A stretch of DNA of 64,000 nt from NCBI RefSeq assembly GCF_900478135.1, contig NZ_LS483470.1, positions 1,794,501 through 1,858,500 of the forward strand, written 5' to 3'. The notes under the pieces are model-generated. The model did no database searches. It worked only from the letters and a program-made list of their open reading frames with translations, and was not told where the DNA came from. The position numbers and the translations under genes were made by a program. Each line of letters begins with the position of its first letter. Positions within the stretch are counted from its first letter, which is position 1. Positions 1 through 7,904 of the stretch are shown here, piece after piece. The stretch is from Leminorella richardii. GTDB lineage: Bacteria > Pseudomonadota > Gammaproteobacteria > Enterobacterales > Enterobacteriaceae.

Positions 1-1
1 C

Positions 2-412
2 TGTGCGCATCAGCCGCCTACGGCTGAAAGTGATGAAAAGCAGATTGCCGCTTGGTTAGATGCCGCCGCGTTGATTGCCGGTGCTGATCCCGTTACCTAC
101 GGGCTGGTGGTAAAAAAAGGGGATGGATTTACTCTGGCTAACATTGCCCGGCAGGAAGGGTATATCTGCCACTTGGGGGATCATGACTTTGTGCTGTCGG
201 TTCCTGCGGTGAAGCTGACGCTGCCGGTAATGAAAGATATTGCTAAAAGCGATTATGGAATAACAAAAGATGCGCTCGACGGTGTGGCCTTTAACGCGTT
301 ACGCAATCGGGTCTATTCATCCTGGAGCGCTATGCGCGTTCACTATGCGTATTCAACGCGGGGAGAGGAAGCGGTCAGAGAACTGATGCATGCTGCCGTC
401 ACTCCCGTTTAG
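2..412 (+). CDS. 3' part of an unrecognised protein, possibly a lipoprotein
   Basis: The reading frame is open from base 2 to the TAA at 412, giving 136 residues, and its true start lies outside the window. I do not recognise the family. The first visible residue is a cysteine followed by a polar Pro/Thr/Ser/Glu-rich stretch. That is how a mature lipoprotein begins after its lipobox, but the lipobox would be outside the window, so this is only a guess. The rest looks like a small mixed alpha/beta domain with no obvious membrane segment. A TTG at 71 could start a shorter 113-residue form, but the upstream codons continue without a stop and look like coding sequence. A hairpin terminator follows at 429. 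Confidence 0.55.
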   Translation, partial: CAHQPPTAESDEKQIAAWLDAAALIAGADPVTYGLVVKKGDGFTLANIARQEGYICHLGDHDFVLSVPAVKLTLPVMKDIAKSDYGITKDALDGVAFNALRNRVYSSWSAMRVHYAYSTRGEEAVRELMHAAVTPV

Positions 413-428
413 AAAATTAGTTAATAGG

Positions 429-466
429 GCTGACCTGCCGTTAAGTGGAAAAGGTCAGCTCTTTTA
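429..466 (+). terminator. Rho-independent terminator of the first gene
   Basis: An 8-base stem (GCTGACCT at 429-436 with AGGTCAGC at 452-459) is followed by TCTTTTATT. It sits 16 bases after the stop codon of the upstream gene. Confidence 0.65.
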
Positions 467-639
467 TTGGCTCTGGTTAGTGAGATAATCTGTTTATTTT
501 ATTTATTTTGAATGGTTGAATTAAATTAAAAAGATATATTGAATTTATTGATTGAATTTTTCACCTATGAAAGAATTATACAGCAAAGGGAGGTGCCTGG
601 TCGTTTATTGGATCTTTTATTCACTCAGAAGACATCACC

Positions 640-1038
640 ATGATTAAGCAACTCCTTGTTTTGACTTCCCTGTGCGGATGCTTTGCCGTACAGGCCCAAG
701 AATATATTCCTGAAATCCCCGCAGTACATCACGCCGAAGAACGCTTTAACTGTAAAGCATTCAATGCACCAGCAGATAACCCGACGGCGGGCAAGTGGGA
801 CGGGATGTACTACTCTGTCTTTGATATGGGAGACGAGTTTCTCGTTGGTCACAGCGGCAAGTGGAAGTACCGTAGCCCAAAACTTATTCAATATAAAAAT
901 CAGCGAATTATGGCAGTAGATGCTATGCGCTACGGTGTGGTGGATACGTCTTCAGGGCGAGCGTTTTTCATTGGCGATCGGTCAAAAAACGCGATGATAC
1001 TTTTTAGTGAATGCGAAAAAATTCAGAAAAAGGCCTAG
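640..1038 (+). CDS. Secreted hypothetical protein
   Basis: The product is 132 residues with a clear signal peptide (MIKQLLVLTSLCGCFAVQA, then QEY), so it is likely periplasmic. The mature part has two cysteines, one near the start (FNCKAF) and one near the end (FSECEK), which could form a disulfide. It also has several aromatic and glycine-rich stretches suggesting a small beta-rich fold. I do not recognise the family. The ATG at 640 is chosen because the signal peptide begins there; the ribosome binding site is weak. The gene is monocistronic: terminator-like hairpins precede and follow it, and the next gene is convergent. Confidence 0.6.
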   Translation: MIKQLLVLTSLCGCFAVQAQEYIPEIPAVHHAEERFNCKAFNAPADNPTAGKWDGMYYSVFDMGDEFLVGHSGKWKYRSPKLIQYKNQRIMAVDAMRYGVVDTSSGRAFFIGDRSKNAMILFSECEKIQKKA

Positions 1039-1058
1039 CGGTTTTTATACAAGATGAG

Positions 1059-1091
1059 CGTGCCCGCTCAGTGAGAAAGCGAGCACGTTTC
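1059..1091 (+). terminator. Likely terminator after the secreted hypothetical gene
   Basis: CGTGC-C-CGCT at 1059-1068 pairs with AGCG-A-GCACG at 1078-1087 with one mismatch, followed by TTTC. It lies 20 bases past the stop. Confidence 0.45.
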
Positions 1092-1165
1092 GTGACGGAA
1101 AAAACTAATGGTGGGAGAGTATAACCACGTTTTTGAATACAACGCTGGCTTTCCGAAGACAGCGG

Positions 1166-2227
1166 TTACCCCTCGTAAATTCCTCTGGACGCATTCTGTC
1201 CGTTCTGGCTGCGAACAGAAATCAGGCTTTTAAATTCTCCCCAAAGATCGACTACGCGCTGAAGATCCTCTCTGGATACGTCAAGGTGAGTAACCAGCCG
1301 AGTGACCGGGCCTGCATTAATCAACACACCGCGCTGCTTCATCCAAGGGCCAAGCTGGTTAGCCTCGTTAACGGGGAGGCGGATAAACAGCATGTTGGTT
1401 TGCGCACCGGGCTCCATAATCTCAATGCCCATGTCCCCAAGCTGCTGAGCGAGCCACTGGGCGTTTTCGTGATCTTCCCGCAGCCGCTTAACGTTATGAT
1501 GTAATGCATACAGGGCTCCCTGCGCCAAAATACCCGCTTGACGCATGCCCCCACCGGTCATTTTTCTCCAGCGGCGGGCTCGCTTAATGTAGTCAGCGCT
1601 GCCGCATAGCAGTGAACCGACCGGGGCGCCAAGCCCTTTAGACAGACAAATCGTCAGTGTATCGCAGTATTGGGTAAGCGTGCTGAGGGGAACATTCATC
1701 GCAACCGCAGCGTTAAAAATGCGCGCGCCGTCAACGTGCAGCGCCAGCTTTTTCGTGCGCGTAAAGGCCCAGGCTTGCTGAAGGTAGTCCAGCGGCAGCG
1801 CTTTACCATTGTGTGTGTTTTCCAGACAGAGCAGGCGGGTTTGTGCAAAGTGAATGTCATCCGGCTTGATGACGCTGGCGACGAGATCTAACGGTAGCGT
1901 ACCGTCAGGAGCTGCATCTATCGGCTGTGGTTGAATACTGCCGAGAACGGCTGCGCCTCCGGCCTCAAACATATAGTTATGGGCCTTCTGCCCGACAATA
2001 TACTCTTCCCCGCGCTGGCAGTGGCTGAGCAGCGCAACGAGGTTAGCCTGTGTGCCGGTAGGTAAAAACAGCGCAGACTCTTTTCCCGACATCACCGCAG
2101 CCTCTTGCTCTAGCTGGTTAACGCTGGGATCGTCACCGTAGACGTCGTCGCCCACTTCGGCGCCTGCCATGGCCTGTCGCATGGCCTGACTGGGGCGGGT
2201 TACGGTATCGCTGCGTAAATCGATCAT
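1166..2227 (-). CDS. ltaE: Low-specificity L-threonine aldolase
   Basis: A PLP enzyme that cleaves L-threonine and L-allo-threonine to glycine and acetaldehyde in the cytoplasm. The 353 residues align with E. coli LtaE (333) along nearly all their length, starting MIDLRSDTVTRPS. The PLP-binding lysine is K197 in ICLSKGLGAPVGS, and the conserved LHVDGARIFNA and WRKMTGGGMRQ segments are present. The extra length is a C-terminal tail of about 20 residues after the LTHLDVSRE motif, of unclear role. The ATG at 2227 has a GAGG-type ribosome binding site upstream. It is transcribed alone, convergent with the secreted hypothetical gene. In E. coli ltaE lies elsewhere, next to poxB. Confidence 0.93.
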   Translation of the reverse strand: MIDLRSDTVTRPSQAMRQAMAGAEVGDDVYGDDPSVNQLEQEAAVMSGKESALFLPTGTQANLVALLSHCQRGEEYIVGQKAHNYMFEAGGAAVLGSIQPQPIDAAPDGTLPLDLVASVIKPDDIHFAQTRLLCLENTHNGKALPLDYLQQAWAFTRTKKLALHVDGARIFNAAVAMNVPLSTLTQYCDTLTICLSKGLGAPVGSLLCGSADYIKRARRWRKMTGGGMRQAGILAQGALYALHHNVKRLREDHENAQWLAQQLGDMGIEIMEPGAQTNMLFIRLPVNEANQLGPWMKQRGVLINAGPVTRLVTHLDVSREDLQRVVDLWGEFKSLISVRSQNGQNASRGIYEG

Positions 2228-2637
2228 GGAGGCACCTCGGTTATAGGTTATGAATGGGGAGAGTAAGAGATTATTTACCTCAGTTGTACCACGATGGGCG
2301 CAATAAGAAAAAGTGAAAACGCCCAGCGTTCAATATTTGAAAGAGGCTAATAGCGATAAAACGGTGCTTGAAGGGAAAGCTCTGCCGTAAAAAACGTTTT
2401 GAACTATTATGTAGGATGACTGTTGATGAGAGGACTCTGTCGAGTTTACGGGATTATTTTTTACGGCTGGTCGAAGTAGGATCTTGACGATCGTTTGGTT
2501 AGAAAAACGGAGCAAACTCGGGATATGACCAAAAAATGCGTATTAACTCGATAAAATGAACAGATATCTTGTCTTTTTCCCTTAATTAGGCTAATTAAGC
2601 ATCTGTAGTGAGAATAATATGTGGAGAAGAGACTTCA
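2228..2637. other. Intergenic region between ltaE and nlpC
   Basis: About 410 bases between divergent genes. The only clear structure is the palindrome at 2581-2599. Short CCGTAAA/TTTACGG segments recur around 2386 and 2449 but form no convincing terminator. I see no gene here. Confidence 0.6.
2581..2599. promoter_or_regulatory. Perfect palindrome upstream of nlpC
   Basis: CTTAATTA-GGC-TAATTAAG: 8-base arms with a 3-base centre, ending 38 bases before the nlpC start. Size and position fit a dimeric repressor operator, but I do not recognise the regulator. Confidence 0.35.
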
Positions 2638-3108
2638 ATGCGTTTACGTCATTTAATCGCTGTGGCTTTATTACTGGTGCTGGCGGGCTGTTCCAGCCAT
2701 CGTGCGCCGCCGCCGAGTGGAAAGCTCTCCGATCCTATTTACGTTCTTGCCCAGTTGAAAGAGCAGCACAGAACGTGGCACGGTGCGCCGTACCGATATG
2801 GCGGCATGTCGCGCAGCGGCGTTGACTGTTCAGGCTTTGTCCTCTTAACGTTCCAAGACAGATTTAACATTAATCTTCCCCGCACTACCCGACAGCAGGC
2901 AAACATCGGTTCACCGGTCTCTCGCACTGAATTAATGCCTGGCGATCTCGTGTTTTTCAAAACCGGCAGAGGTGAAAACGGCCTGCACGTCGGTATTTAC
3001 GACGCCGACGGCAATTTTTTACACGCGTCTACCAGCAAAGGGGTGATGACATCCTCATTAGACAGCCCGTATTGGAAGAGCGCCTACTGGCAGTCTCGCA
3101 GGCTCTAA
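2638..3108 (+). CDS. nlpC: NlpC/P60 family lipoprotein peptidase
   Basis: A probable cell-envelope cysteine peptidase that cleaves peptidoglycan stem peptides. The 156 residues match E. coli NlpC (154). A lipoprotein signal ends in LAGC, so Cys18 is the lipidated residue. The NlpC/P60 domain spans about 35-156 with the catalytic set C64 (VDCSGF), H117 (LHVGIY) and H129 (FLHAS). The start at 2638 is chosen because it gives a normal signal peptide and has GGAGAAGAG upstream; an in-frame GTG 30 bases earlier gives an implausible leader. The next gene starts 9 bases after the stop, so the two are probably cotranscribed. Confidence 0.92.
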   Translation: MRLRHLIAVALLLVLAGCSSHRAPPPSGKLSDPIYVLAQLKEQHRTWHGAPYRYGGMSRSGVDCSGFVLLTFQDRFNINLPRTTRQQANIGSPVSRTELMPGDLVFFKTGRGENGLHVGIYDADGNFLHASTSKGVMTSSLDSPYWKSAYWQSRRL

Positions 3109-3117
3109 GTACATTTC

Positions 3118-3807
3118 ATGTCACGTCCTGAGCGCCTGCTGGCGCTGTTACAGCTGTTTCGCAGCCATCGATACCCCATTAGCGGCAGCGAGCTGGCCTC
3201 TCGGCTTAGCATAAGCTTAAGAACGCTCTATCGCGACATTCGCAGTCTTCAAGCGCAAGGGGCGGCCATTGAAGGGGAAGCCGGTATGGGCTATGTGCTC
3301 AGAGAAGGCTTTCTGCTGCCGCCGTTGATGTTCACACCACAGGAAGTTGAGGCACTGATGTTGGGTGCCGAATGGGTGAAAGAGCGGGTGGATGACGAGC
3401 TGGCAGATGCGGCGACCCAAGCGCTGGCGAAAATTTCTGCCGTTGTTACGCCTGAGTTACGTCATCGTCTTGAACTGTCACCGCTGATTATTGGCCCTGC
3501 GGATAGCAGCCTACACTGTCATGAAGTTATCACTCGTCTGAGAGCGGCCATCGAGAAAGAGCGAAAGCTCGAAGTCAGCTATACGGATAAAGCAGGGCGT
3601 TCAACGCAGCGAACTCTGTGGCCGTTTGCCATCGGTTTTTTTAACGATGTTCGCGTGCTGCTGGCGTGGTGCGAACTGCGCAATGAAGCGAGAAGCTTTC
3701 GCGTAGACAGGCTTGGTGAGATTCACGAGCTTGATGAAAGATACCCCCGGCGCCGTCAGATGCTGCTCAAAGAGTGGTACCGTCAAAACGATATCCCACA
3801 TAGCTAA
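3118..3807 (+). CDS. YafY-type transcriptional regulator with WYL domain
   Basis: The 229-residue protein has a DeoR-like winged helix-turn-helix at about 1-60 (ELASRLSISLRTLYRDIRSLQ) and a WYL-type sensor domain over about 130-215, with LWPFAIGFFNDVRVLLAWCELR and SFRVDRLGEI. Members of this family bind small ligands or nucleic-acid signals and control nearby genes. It starts 9 bases after nlpC, and a VOC-fold gene follows after 102 bases, a common pairing that suggests it controls that gene. It is shorter than E. coli YafY (285). Confidence 0.8.
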   Translation: MSRPERLLALLQLFRSHRYPISGSELASRLSISLRTLYRDIRSLQAQGAAIEGEAGMGYVLREGFLLPPLMFTPQEVEALMLGAEWVKERVDDELADAATQALAKISAVVTPELRHRLELSPLIIGPADSSLHCHEVITRLRAAIEKERKLEVSYTDKAGRSTQRTLWPFAIGFFNDVRVLLAWCELRNEARSFRVDRLGEIHELDERYPRRRQMLLKEWYRQNDIPHS

Positions 3808-3909
3808 TCGACTACTGACAAAAACTGTCACTTCCCCACTGTATATTTCTCTGTACTGACCGGGCATCGCTTTCCCGGCGCGGCTCACCCCATTTATTAA
3901 GGAGAATAT

Positions 3910-4275
3910 ATGCTAGATATCGACATGATGATTTTATACGTGGACAACCCTGAAGCCAGCTGTGCATTTTATGAGGGGATCCTTGAGCGCGCGCCTATAG
4001 AGTCCTCACCGACGTTCGCCATGTTCCGCTTTGAGTCCGGCGTGCTGTTAGGGCTCTGGTCAAAGCATACTGTAGAGCCTAAAGCTGGAGCGATTACTGC
4101 CAGCGGTGAACTGGCATTGAGCCTAGCGTCCGAGCAGGAAGTGGACAGCTGCTATCAGCAGTGGAAGACAAAAGGGATACAAATCATTCAGGAGCCGCTG
4201 CAGATGGAGTTTGGCTATACCTTCACTGCCTGCGATCTAGACGGCCATCGTCTGCGCGTCTTCAGCGCCAGCTAA
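3910..4275 (+). CDS. VOC (glyoxalase/bleomycin-resistance fold) protein
   Basis: 121 residues with the vicinal-oxygen-chelate fold: MLDIDMMILYVDNPEASCAFYEGIL at the start and a closing strand FTACDLDGHRLRVFSA. Family members are metal-dependent enzymes or ligand-binding proteins that sequester antibiotics such as bleomycin or phenazines. Which this is cannot be told from sequence. A strong AAGGAG ribosome binding site lies just upstream. The WYL regulator gene next to it is the likely regulator. Confidence 0.75.
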   Translation: MLDIDMMILYVDNPEASCAFYEGILERAPIESSPTFAMFRFESGVLLGLWSKHTVEPKAGAITASGELALSLASEQEVDSCYQQWKTKGIQIIQEPLQMEFGYTFTACDLDGHRLRVFSAS

Positions 4276-4313
4276 GTTCATCTCTGTTCATCATTGATAG
4301 AGTAGGAATATGG

Positions 4314-4335
4314 CCGGGAAACGTGTTTTTCCCGG
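4314..4335 (+). terminator. Hairpin after the VOC gene
   Basis: CCGGGAAA (4314-4321) pairs with TTTCCCGG (4328-4335), but only a weak T run follows, so termination is uncertain. It lies between the VOC gene and lplA. Confidence 0.4.
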
Positions 4336-4402
4336 TCTTGATGATGCAAAATTTATGATAAAATAACGGGATATCATGCTATTCATTGTTAAGGATACCC
4401 GT

Positions 4403-5422
4403 ATGCCTTCTTCACTGCGCCTGCTGATTTCAGACTCTTACGATCCTTGGTTTAACCTGGCTGTGGAAGAGTGCATTTTTCGCCAGATGCCAGCGACTCA
4501 GCGGGTATTATTCCTATGGCGTAACGCTGATACGGTGGTTATTGGTCGGGCACAAAATCCGTGGAAAGAGTGCAATACGCGGCGCATGGAAGAGGATAAC
4601 GTCAAGCTCGCCCGACGCAGCAGCGGGGGCGGTGCGGTTTTCCATGATTTAGGCAATACCTGTTTTACCTTTATGGCGGGCAAGCCTGAATACGATAAAA
4701 GCGTATCCACGGCTATTGTGGTGAACGCTCTCAATCAGCTGGGCATCAAGGCCGAAGCCTCAGGGCGTAACGATCTGGTGGTGGCAACGCCAGAGGGTGA
4801 AAAGAAAGTGTCCGGCTCCGCCTATCGCGAAACCATGGATCGTGGATTTCACCACGGAACGCTGCTGCTCAGTGCCGATCTGGGAAGGCTCGCTAACTAC
4901 CTTAACCCCGACAGAAAAAAGCTGCAGGCAAAAGGCATTGCCTCCGTTAGAGGTCGGGTAACAAACCTGAATGAGTTTTTACCGGGCATTACTCACCAAC
5001 AGATATGTGACGCCGTCACGGAGTGTTTTTTTACCCACTACGGTGAGCGGGTAGAGGCTGAGCACATTTCTCCCGATGCCTTGCCTGATTTACCGGGCTT
5101 TGCGGAAACCTTTGCGCGCCAAAGCAGCTGGCAGTGGAACTTCGGTCAGGCTCCAGCGTTTACCCATTTGTTAGACCAGCGCTTTGTGTGGGGCGGCGTT
5201 GAACTTCACTTTGACGTGGAGAAAGGGTTTATTAGTCGAACACAGCTGTTTACTGATAGCCTGAATCCCGCACCGTTGGAGGCTTTGGCGGAGCGCCTGC
5301 AGGGATGTCAGTATCAAAGCGAAGCGCTGAAACGACGCTGTGATGAAACGGCGATCGATTTCCCAGAACAGGCTAAAGAGCTGGCTGAGCTAGGAGTGTG
5401 GATGGCGGATATTGTCCGTTAA
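4403..5422 (+). CDS. lplA: Lipoate-protein ligase A
   Basis: Activates free lipoate with ATP and attaches it to lipoyl domains of 2-oxoacid dehydrogenases and GcvH. The 339 residues match E. coli LplA (338) throughout. The lipoate-binding RRSSGGGAVFHDLGN motif (about 71-85), the GRNDLVV loop and the conserved lysine of EKKVSGSAYRE (about K135) are all present, as is the C-terminal accessory domain. The ATG at 4403 is preferred over one 27 bases upstream because the protein then begins like E. coli LplA and AAGGA lies at the right distance. Confidence 0.95.
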   Translation: MPSSLRLLISDSYDPWFNLAVEECIFRQMPATQRVLFLWRNADTVVIGRAQNPWKECNTRRMEEDNVKLARRSSGGGAVFHDLGNTCFTFMAGKPEYDKSVSTAIVVNALNQLGIKAEASGRNDLVVATPEGEKKVSGSAYRETMDRGFHHGTLLLSADLGRLANYLNPDRKKLQAKGIASVRGRVTNLNEFLPGITHQQICDAVTECFFTHYGERVEAEHISPDALPDLPGFAETFARQSSWQWNFGQAPAFTHLLDQRFVWGGVELHFDVEKGFISRTQLFTDSLNPAPLEALAERLQGCQYQSEALKRRCDETAIDFPEQAKELAELGVWMADIVR

Positions 5423-5509
5423 AAGATGCTGTTAATAGGGTGAGCTAACATGGCTTGCTAACAAAAAAGTGCGGCGTTGGCGATGACCGGACGCCGCCGT
5501 TCAGATAGC

Positions 5510-6556
5510 CTAAAACCGACTGTCTACCGCACGAACCAGCGTTTCCAGCATGTTTTCCGTATCGCTCCAGCTCAGGCACGGGTCGGTAATTGACTGCCCA
5601 TAGGTGAGCGCCTGACCGCGCTGGTGTTTTTGATTGCCTTCCGTTAAAAAGCTTTCTGCCATCACACCGACGATGGCTCTTGAACCCGCCTCAATCTGTT
5701 GACACACGTTTTCACAAACGTCCAGTTGGCGACGGTGAAGCTTTTCGCAGTTGCCGTGGCTGAAGTCAACGACCAGATGCTCTGGTAAATCAAACTGGCG
5801 AAGGCTATCACAGGCAGCGGCTACGTCAGCGGCGTGGTAGTTGGGGGTTTTACCACCGCGCAGAATAACGTGAGCATAGGGATTACCGCGAGTGCGGTAA
5901 ATGCTCATCTGGCCGCGTTTGTCTGGAGAGAGGAACATATGGCTTGAGCGTGCAGCGCGTATGGCATCCAGAGCGATACGCGTGCTGCCGTCAGTGCCGT
6001 TTTTAAATCCTACCGGGCAGGACAGCGCCGAAGCCATTTCCCTGTGTACCTGACTTTCTGTGGTGCGTGCGCCGATTGCCCCCCAGCTGATAAGGTCAGA
6101 AATATACTGCCCGATCACCATATCTAAAAACTCAGTCGCTGTTGGCAGCCCAAGCTTATTGATCTGGATAAGCAGTGAACGAGCCAGAGCAAGCCCCTTA
6201 TTAACTTGGAAGGAGTCATCCAGATTGGGGTCGGAAATCAGTCCCTTCCAGCCAACGACGGTGCGTGGTTTTTCAAAATAGGTGCGCATGACGATTTCAA
6301 GCCGATCCTGATAGCGGATCCGCAGTTCGTTCAATCGTCGCGCGTACTCTTGTGCTGCCTCGGTATCGTGAATGGAGCAGGGGCCAACAATAACCAGAAG
6401 GCGGCGGTCTTCGCCGTGAATAATGCGTTCAATGCGCTGCCGCGAAGCGGTAACGCTAGCGCCGATATCCGCAGTCATTGGATAGCGCAGCGCCAGTTCC
6501 TCAGGCGTCATCAGGCTGTCGACCAGCGTGGTCCTGAGTTCATCAGTTTTGTGCAT
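5510..6556 (-). CDS. aroH: 3-deoxy-D-arabino-heptulosonate 7-phosphate synthase, AroH type
   Basis: First enzyme of the shikimate pathway: condenses phosphoenolpyruvate and erythrose 4-phosphate. The 348 residues match E. coli AroH over the full length, including the metal/PEP region VGPCSIHD, the KPRTVVGWKGLISDP stretch, GARTTESQ, and the C-terminal VVDFSHGNC. Local similarity is to AroH (tryptophan-sensitive) more than AroG or AroF. I did not find a recognisable TrpR operator upstream. A short hairpin sits in the leader. It is near ppsR/ppsA, as in E. coli; PpsA makes the PEP that this enzyme uses. Confidence 0.93.
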   Translation of the reverse strand: MHKTDELRTTLVDSLMTPEELALRYPMTADIGASVTASRQRIERIIHGEDRRLLVIVGPCSIHDTEAAQEYARRLNELRIRYQDRLEIVMRTYFEKPRTVVGWKGLISDPNLDDSFQVNKGLALARSLLIQINKLGLPTATEFLDMVIGQYISDLISWGAIGARTTESQVHREMASALSCPVGFKNGTDGSTRIALDAIRAARSSHMFLSPDKRGQMSIYRTRGNPYAHVILRGGKTPNYHAADVAAACDSLRQFDLPEHLVVDFSHGNCEKLHRRQLDVCENVCQQIEAGSRAIVGVMAESFLTEGNQKHQRGQALTYGQSITDPCLSWSDTENMLETLVRAVDSRF

Positions 6557-6583
6557 GATGTTTCTCTAAAAGCGGTTCTTCTC

Positions 6584-6600
6584 TTCGGCGATGCGCCGAA
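6584..6600 (-). promoter_or_regulatory. Hairpin in the aroH leader
   Basis: TTCGGCG-CAT-CGCCGAA on the minus strand: a perfect 7-base stem with a 3-base loop, 27 bases upstream of the aroH ATG. It would form in the mRNA leader near the ribosome binding site. Confidence 0.35.
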
Positions 6601-6735
6601 CAGTGATGGACATCACAATAACGGAAACGTTGCGCCTTGCAAATAGCGAAAAGGTCAAATTCGTTTCAAGAGGTAACGACGAGAAGCGAGGTGAGAGGTG
6701 AGGTGAGAAATTAAACGGCGAAAGGCTAGACAGAG

Positions 6736-6768
6736 AAACGCTGCGCTCAATAAGCAAGCACAGCGTTT
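6736..6768 (-). terminator. Hairpin after ppsR
   Basis: A 12-base stem with one G-T pair (6736-6747 with 6757-6768) begins 15 bases beyond the ppsR stop on the minus strand. The T tract is poor, so it may terminate or only protect the 3' end. Confidence 0.5.
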
Positions 6769-6783
6769 AGCAGCCTGAAGCAT

Positions 6784-7605
6784 TTAATACATACGGCGCG
6801 TCATGCCCAGAATGTCTAACAGTTTGGTGGATATCTCTTCCACGGAGTAGTTGGTGCTGTTAAGAAAGCGAATGTTGTGCTTTCTGTAAAGCGCTTCAAC
6901 TTCTGTGACTTCAATCCGGCACTGGCGCAGTGAAGCGTATCGGCTGTTTTCCCGGCGCTCTTGGCGAATGGCGGACAGCCTTTCCGGCGCGATAGTCAGC
7001 CCAAACAGCTTGCTGTGAAAAGGCTTTAGCGCAGGGGGAAGCAGCAGGTTGTCCATGTCGTCAGAAGTAAACGGGTAGTTAGCCGCACGGATACCAAACT
7101 GCATGGCCAGATAGAGGCTAGTCGGCGTTTTTCCACAGCGCGAAACGCCAAGCAAAATAACCTGAGCATCTTCGAGGTTTCGCAAGGAGATGCCGTCGTC
7201 GTGTGCCAAGGCATAGTCAATGGCGGCAATTCTGGCATCGTACTTGGTCAGATTGCTGGCCGTTAGCCCGTGAATACGATGGGCGGCGGGAATGGGGGCG
7301 ACACCCAATTCCTGTTCAAGAGGGCTGACCAATGTGTGGACGATATTTTGGCAATAGCCGTGGCTCTGCTCGATCACGGCGCGAATATCAGAAGCAACGA
7401 TAGAGTAGAAGACGATCGGTCTCTGACCGGTCTTTTCATATACGCCGTCTATCTGGCGACAAACCTCTTCGGCTTTTTGGGTATTTTCAACAAAGGGGAT
7501 CGTATATTGATTGAAGCTGACTGGAAACTGGGAAAGTACCGCGTGCCCCAGCACTTCAGCCGTAATGGCGGTGCCGTCTGAAATAAAAAAAACTGTACGT
7601 TCCAT
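6784..7605 (-). CDS. ppsR: PEP synthetase regulatory protein (bifunctional kinase/phosphorylase)
   Basis: Inactivates PEP synthase by ADP-dependent phosphorylation of a threonine next to its catalytic histidine and reactivates it by Pi-dependent dephosphorylation. The 273 residues match E. coli PpsR (277) closely. The nucleotide-binding loop LLGVSRCGKTPTSLYLA and the C-terminal STNYSVEEI segment are conserved. I chose the ATG at 7605, giving MERTVFFISDGTAIT, because it matches family N-termini and has a GGAACGGA ribosome binding site; an in-frame start 24 bases earlier is less likely. It is transcribed divergently from its target ppsA. Confidence 0.95.
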   Translation of the reverse strand: MERTVFFISDGTAITAEVLGHAVLSQFPVSFNQYTIPFVENTQKAEEVCRQIDGVYEKTGQRPIVFYSIVASDIRAVIEQSHGYCQNIVHTLVSPLEQELGVAPIPAAHRIHGLTASNLTKYDARIAAIDYALAHDDGISLRNLEDAQVILLGVSRCGKTPTSLYLAMQFGIRAANYPFTSDDMDNLLLPPALKPFHSKLFGLTIAPERLSAIRQERRENSRYASLRQCRIEVTEVEALYRKHNIRFLNSTNYSVEEISTKLLDILGMTRRMY

Positions 7606-7904
7606 AAAAATCCGTTCCCGCTGACCCAACTTTAGAATGGCGCAATCACATCACTCTCTCTTTCATTCGTCAACAGCCATTCATTTTCCCTTTTAAAATT
7701 GTTGATATCGAAAAAATAAAGAGCGATTTCGAACAAATTAACGCGTGGGTTGAGATTATAAAATTAAGTTAACTGGCCGAAACGATTAACCATTTCATAA
7801 CTGTTCTATTGCTGTGTAAGCTTTTAAAGGTAGGGGCAAATCGACTGCACCTATGGACATTTTTGTTATTTATCCATCCTGATTAAATAAATGGGACACC
7901 GCTA
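7606..7904. promoter_or_regulatory. Divergent ppsR/ppsA promoter region with a Cra-like site
   Basis: An AT-rich 299-base region serving both genes. At 7779-7789 GAAACGATTAA matches the asymmetric Cra (FruR) half-consensus TGAAWCSNTHHW except for its first base. Cra activates ppsA in E. coli, so a site here is expected. The position about 120 bases before the ppsA start is compatible with activation. This is inference from consensus only. Confidence 0.4.
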
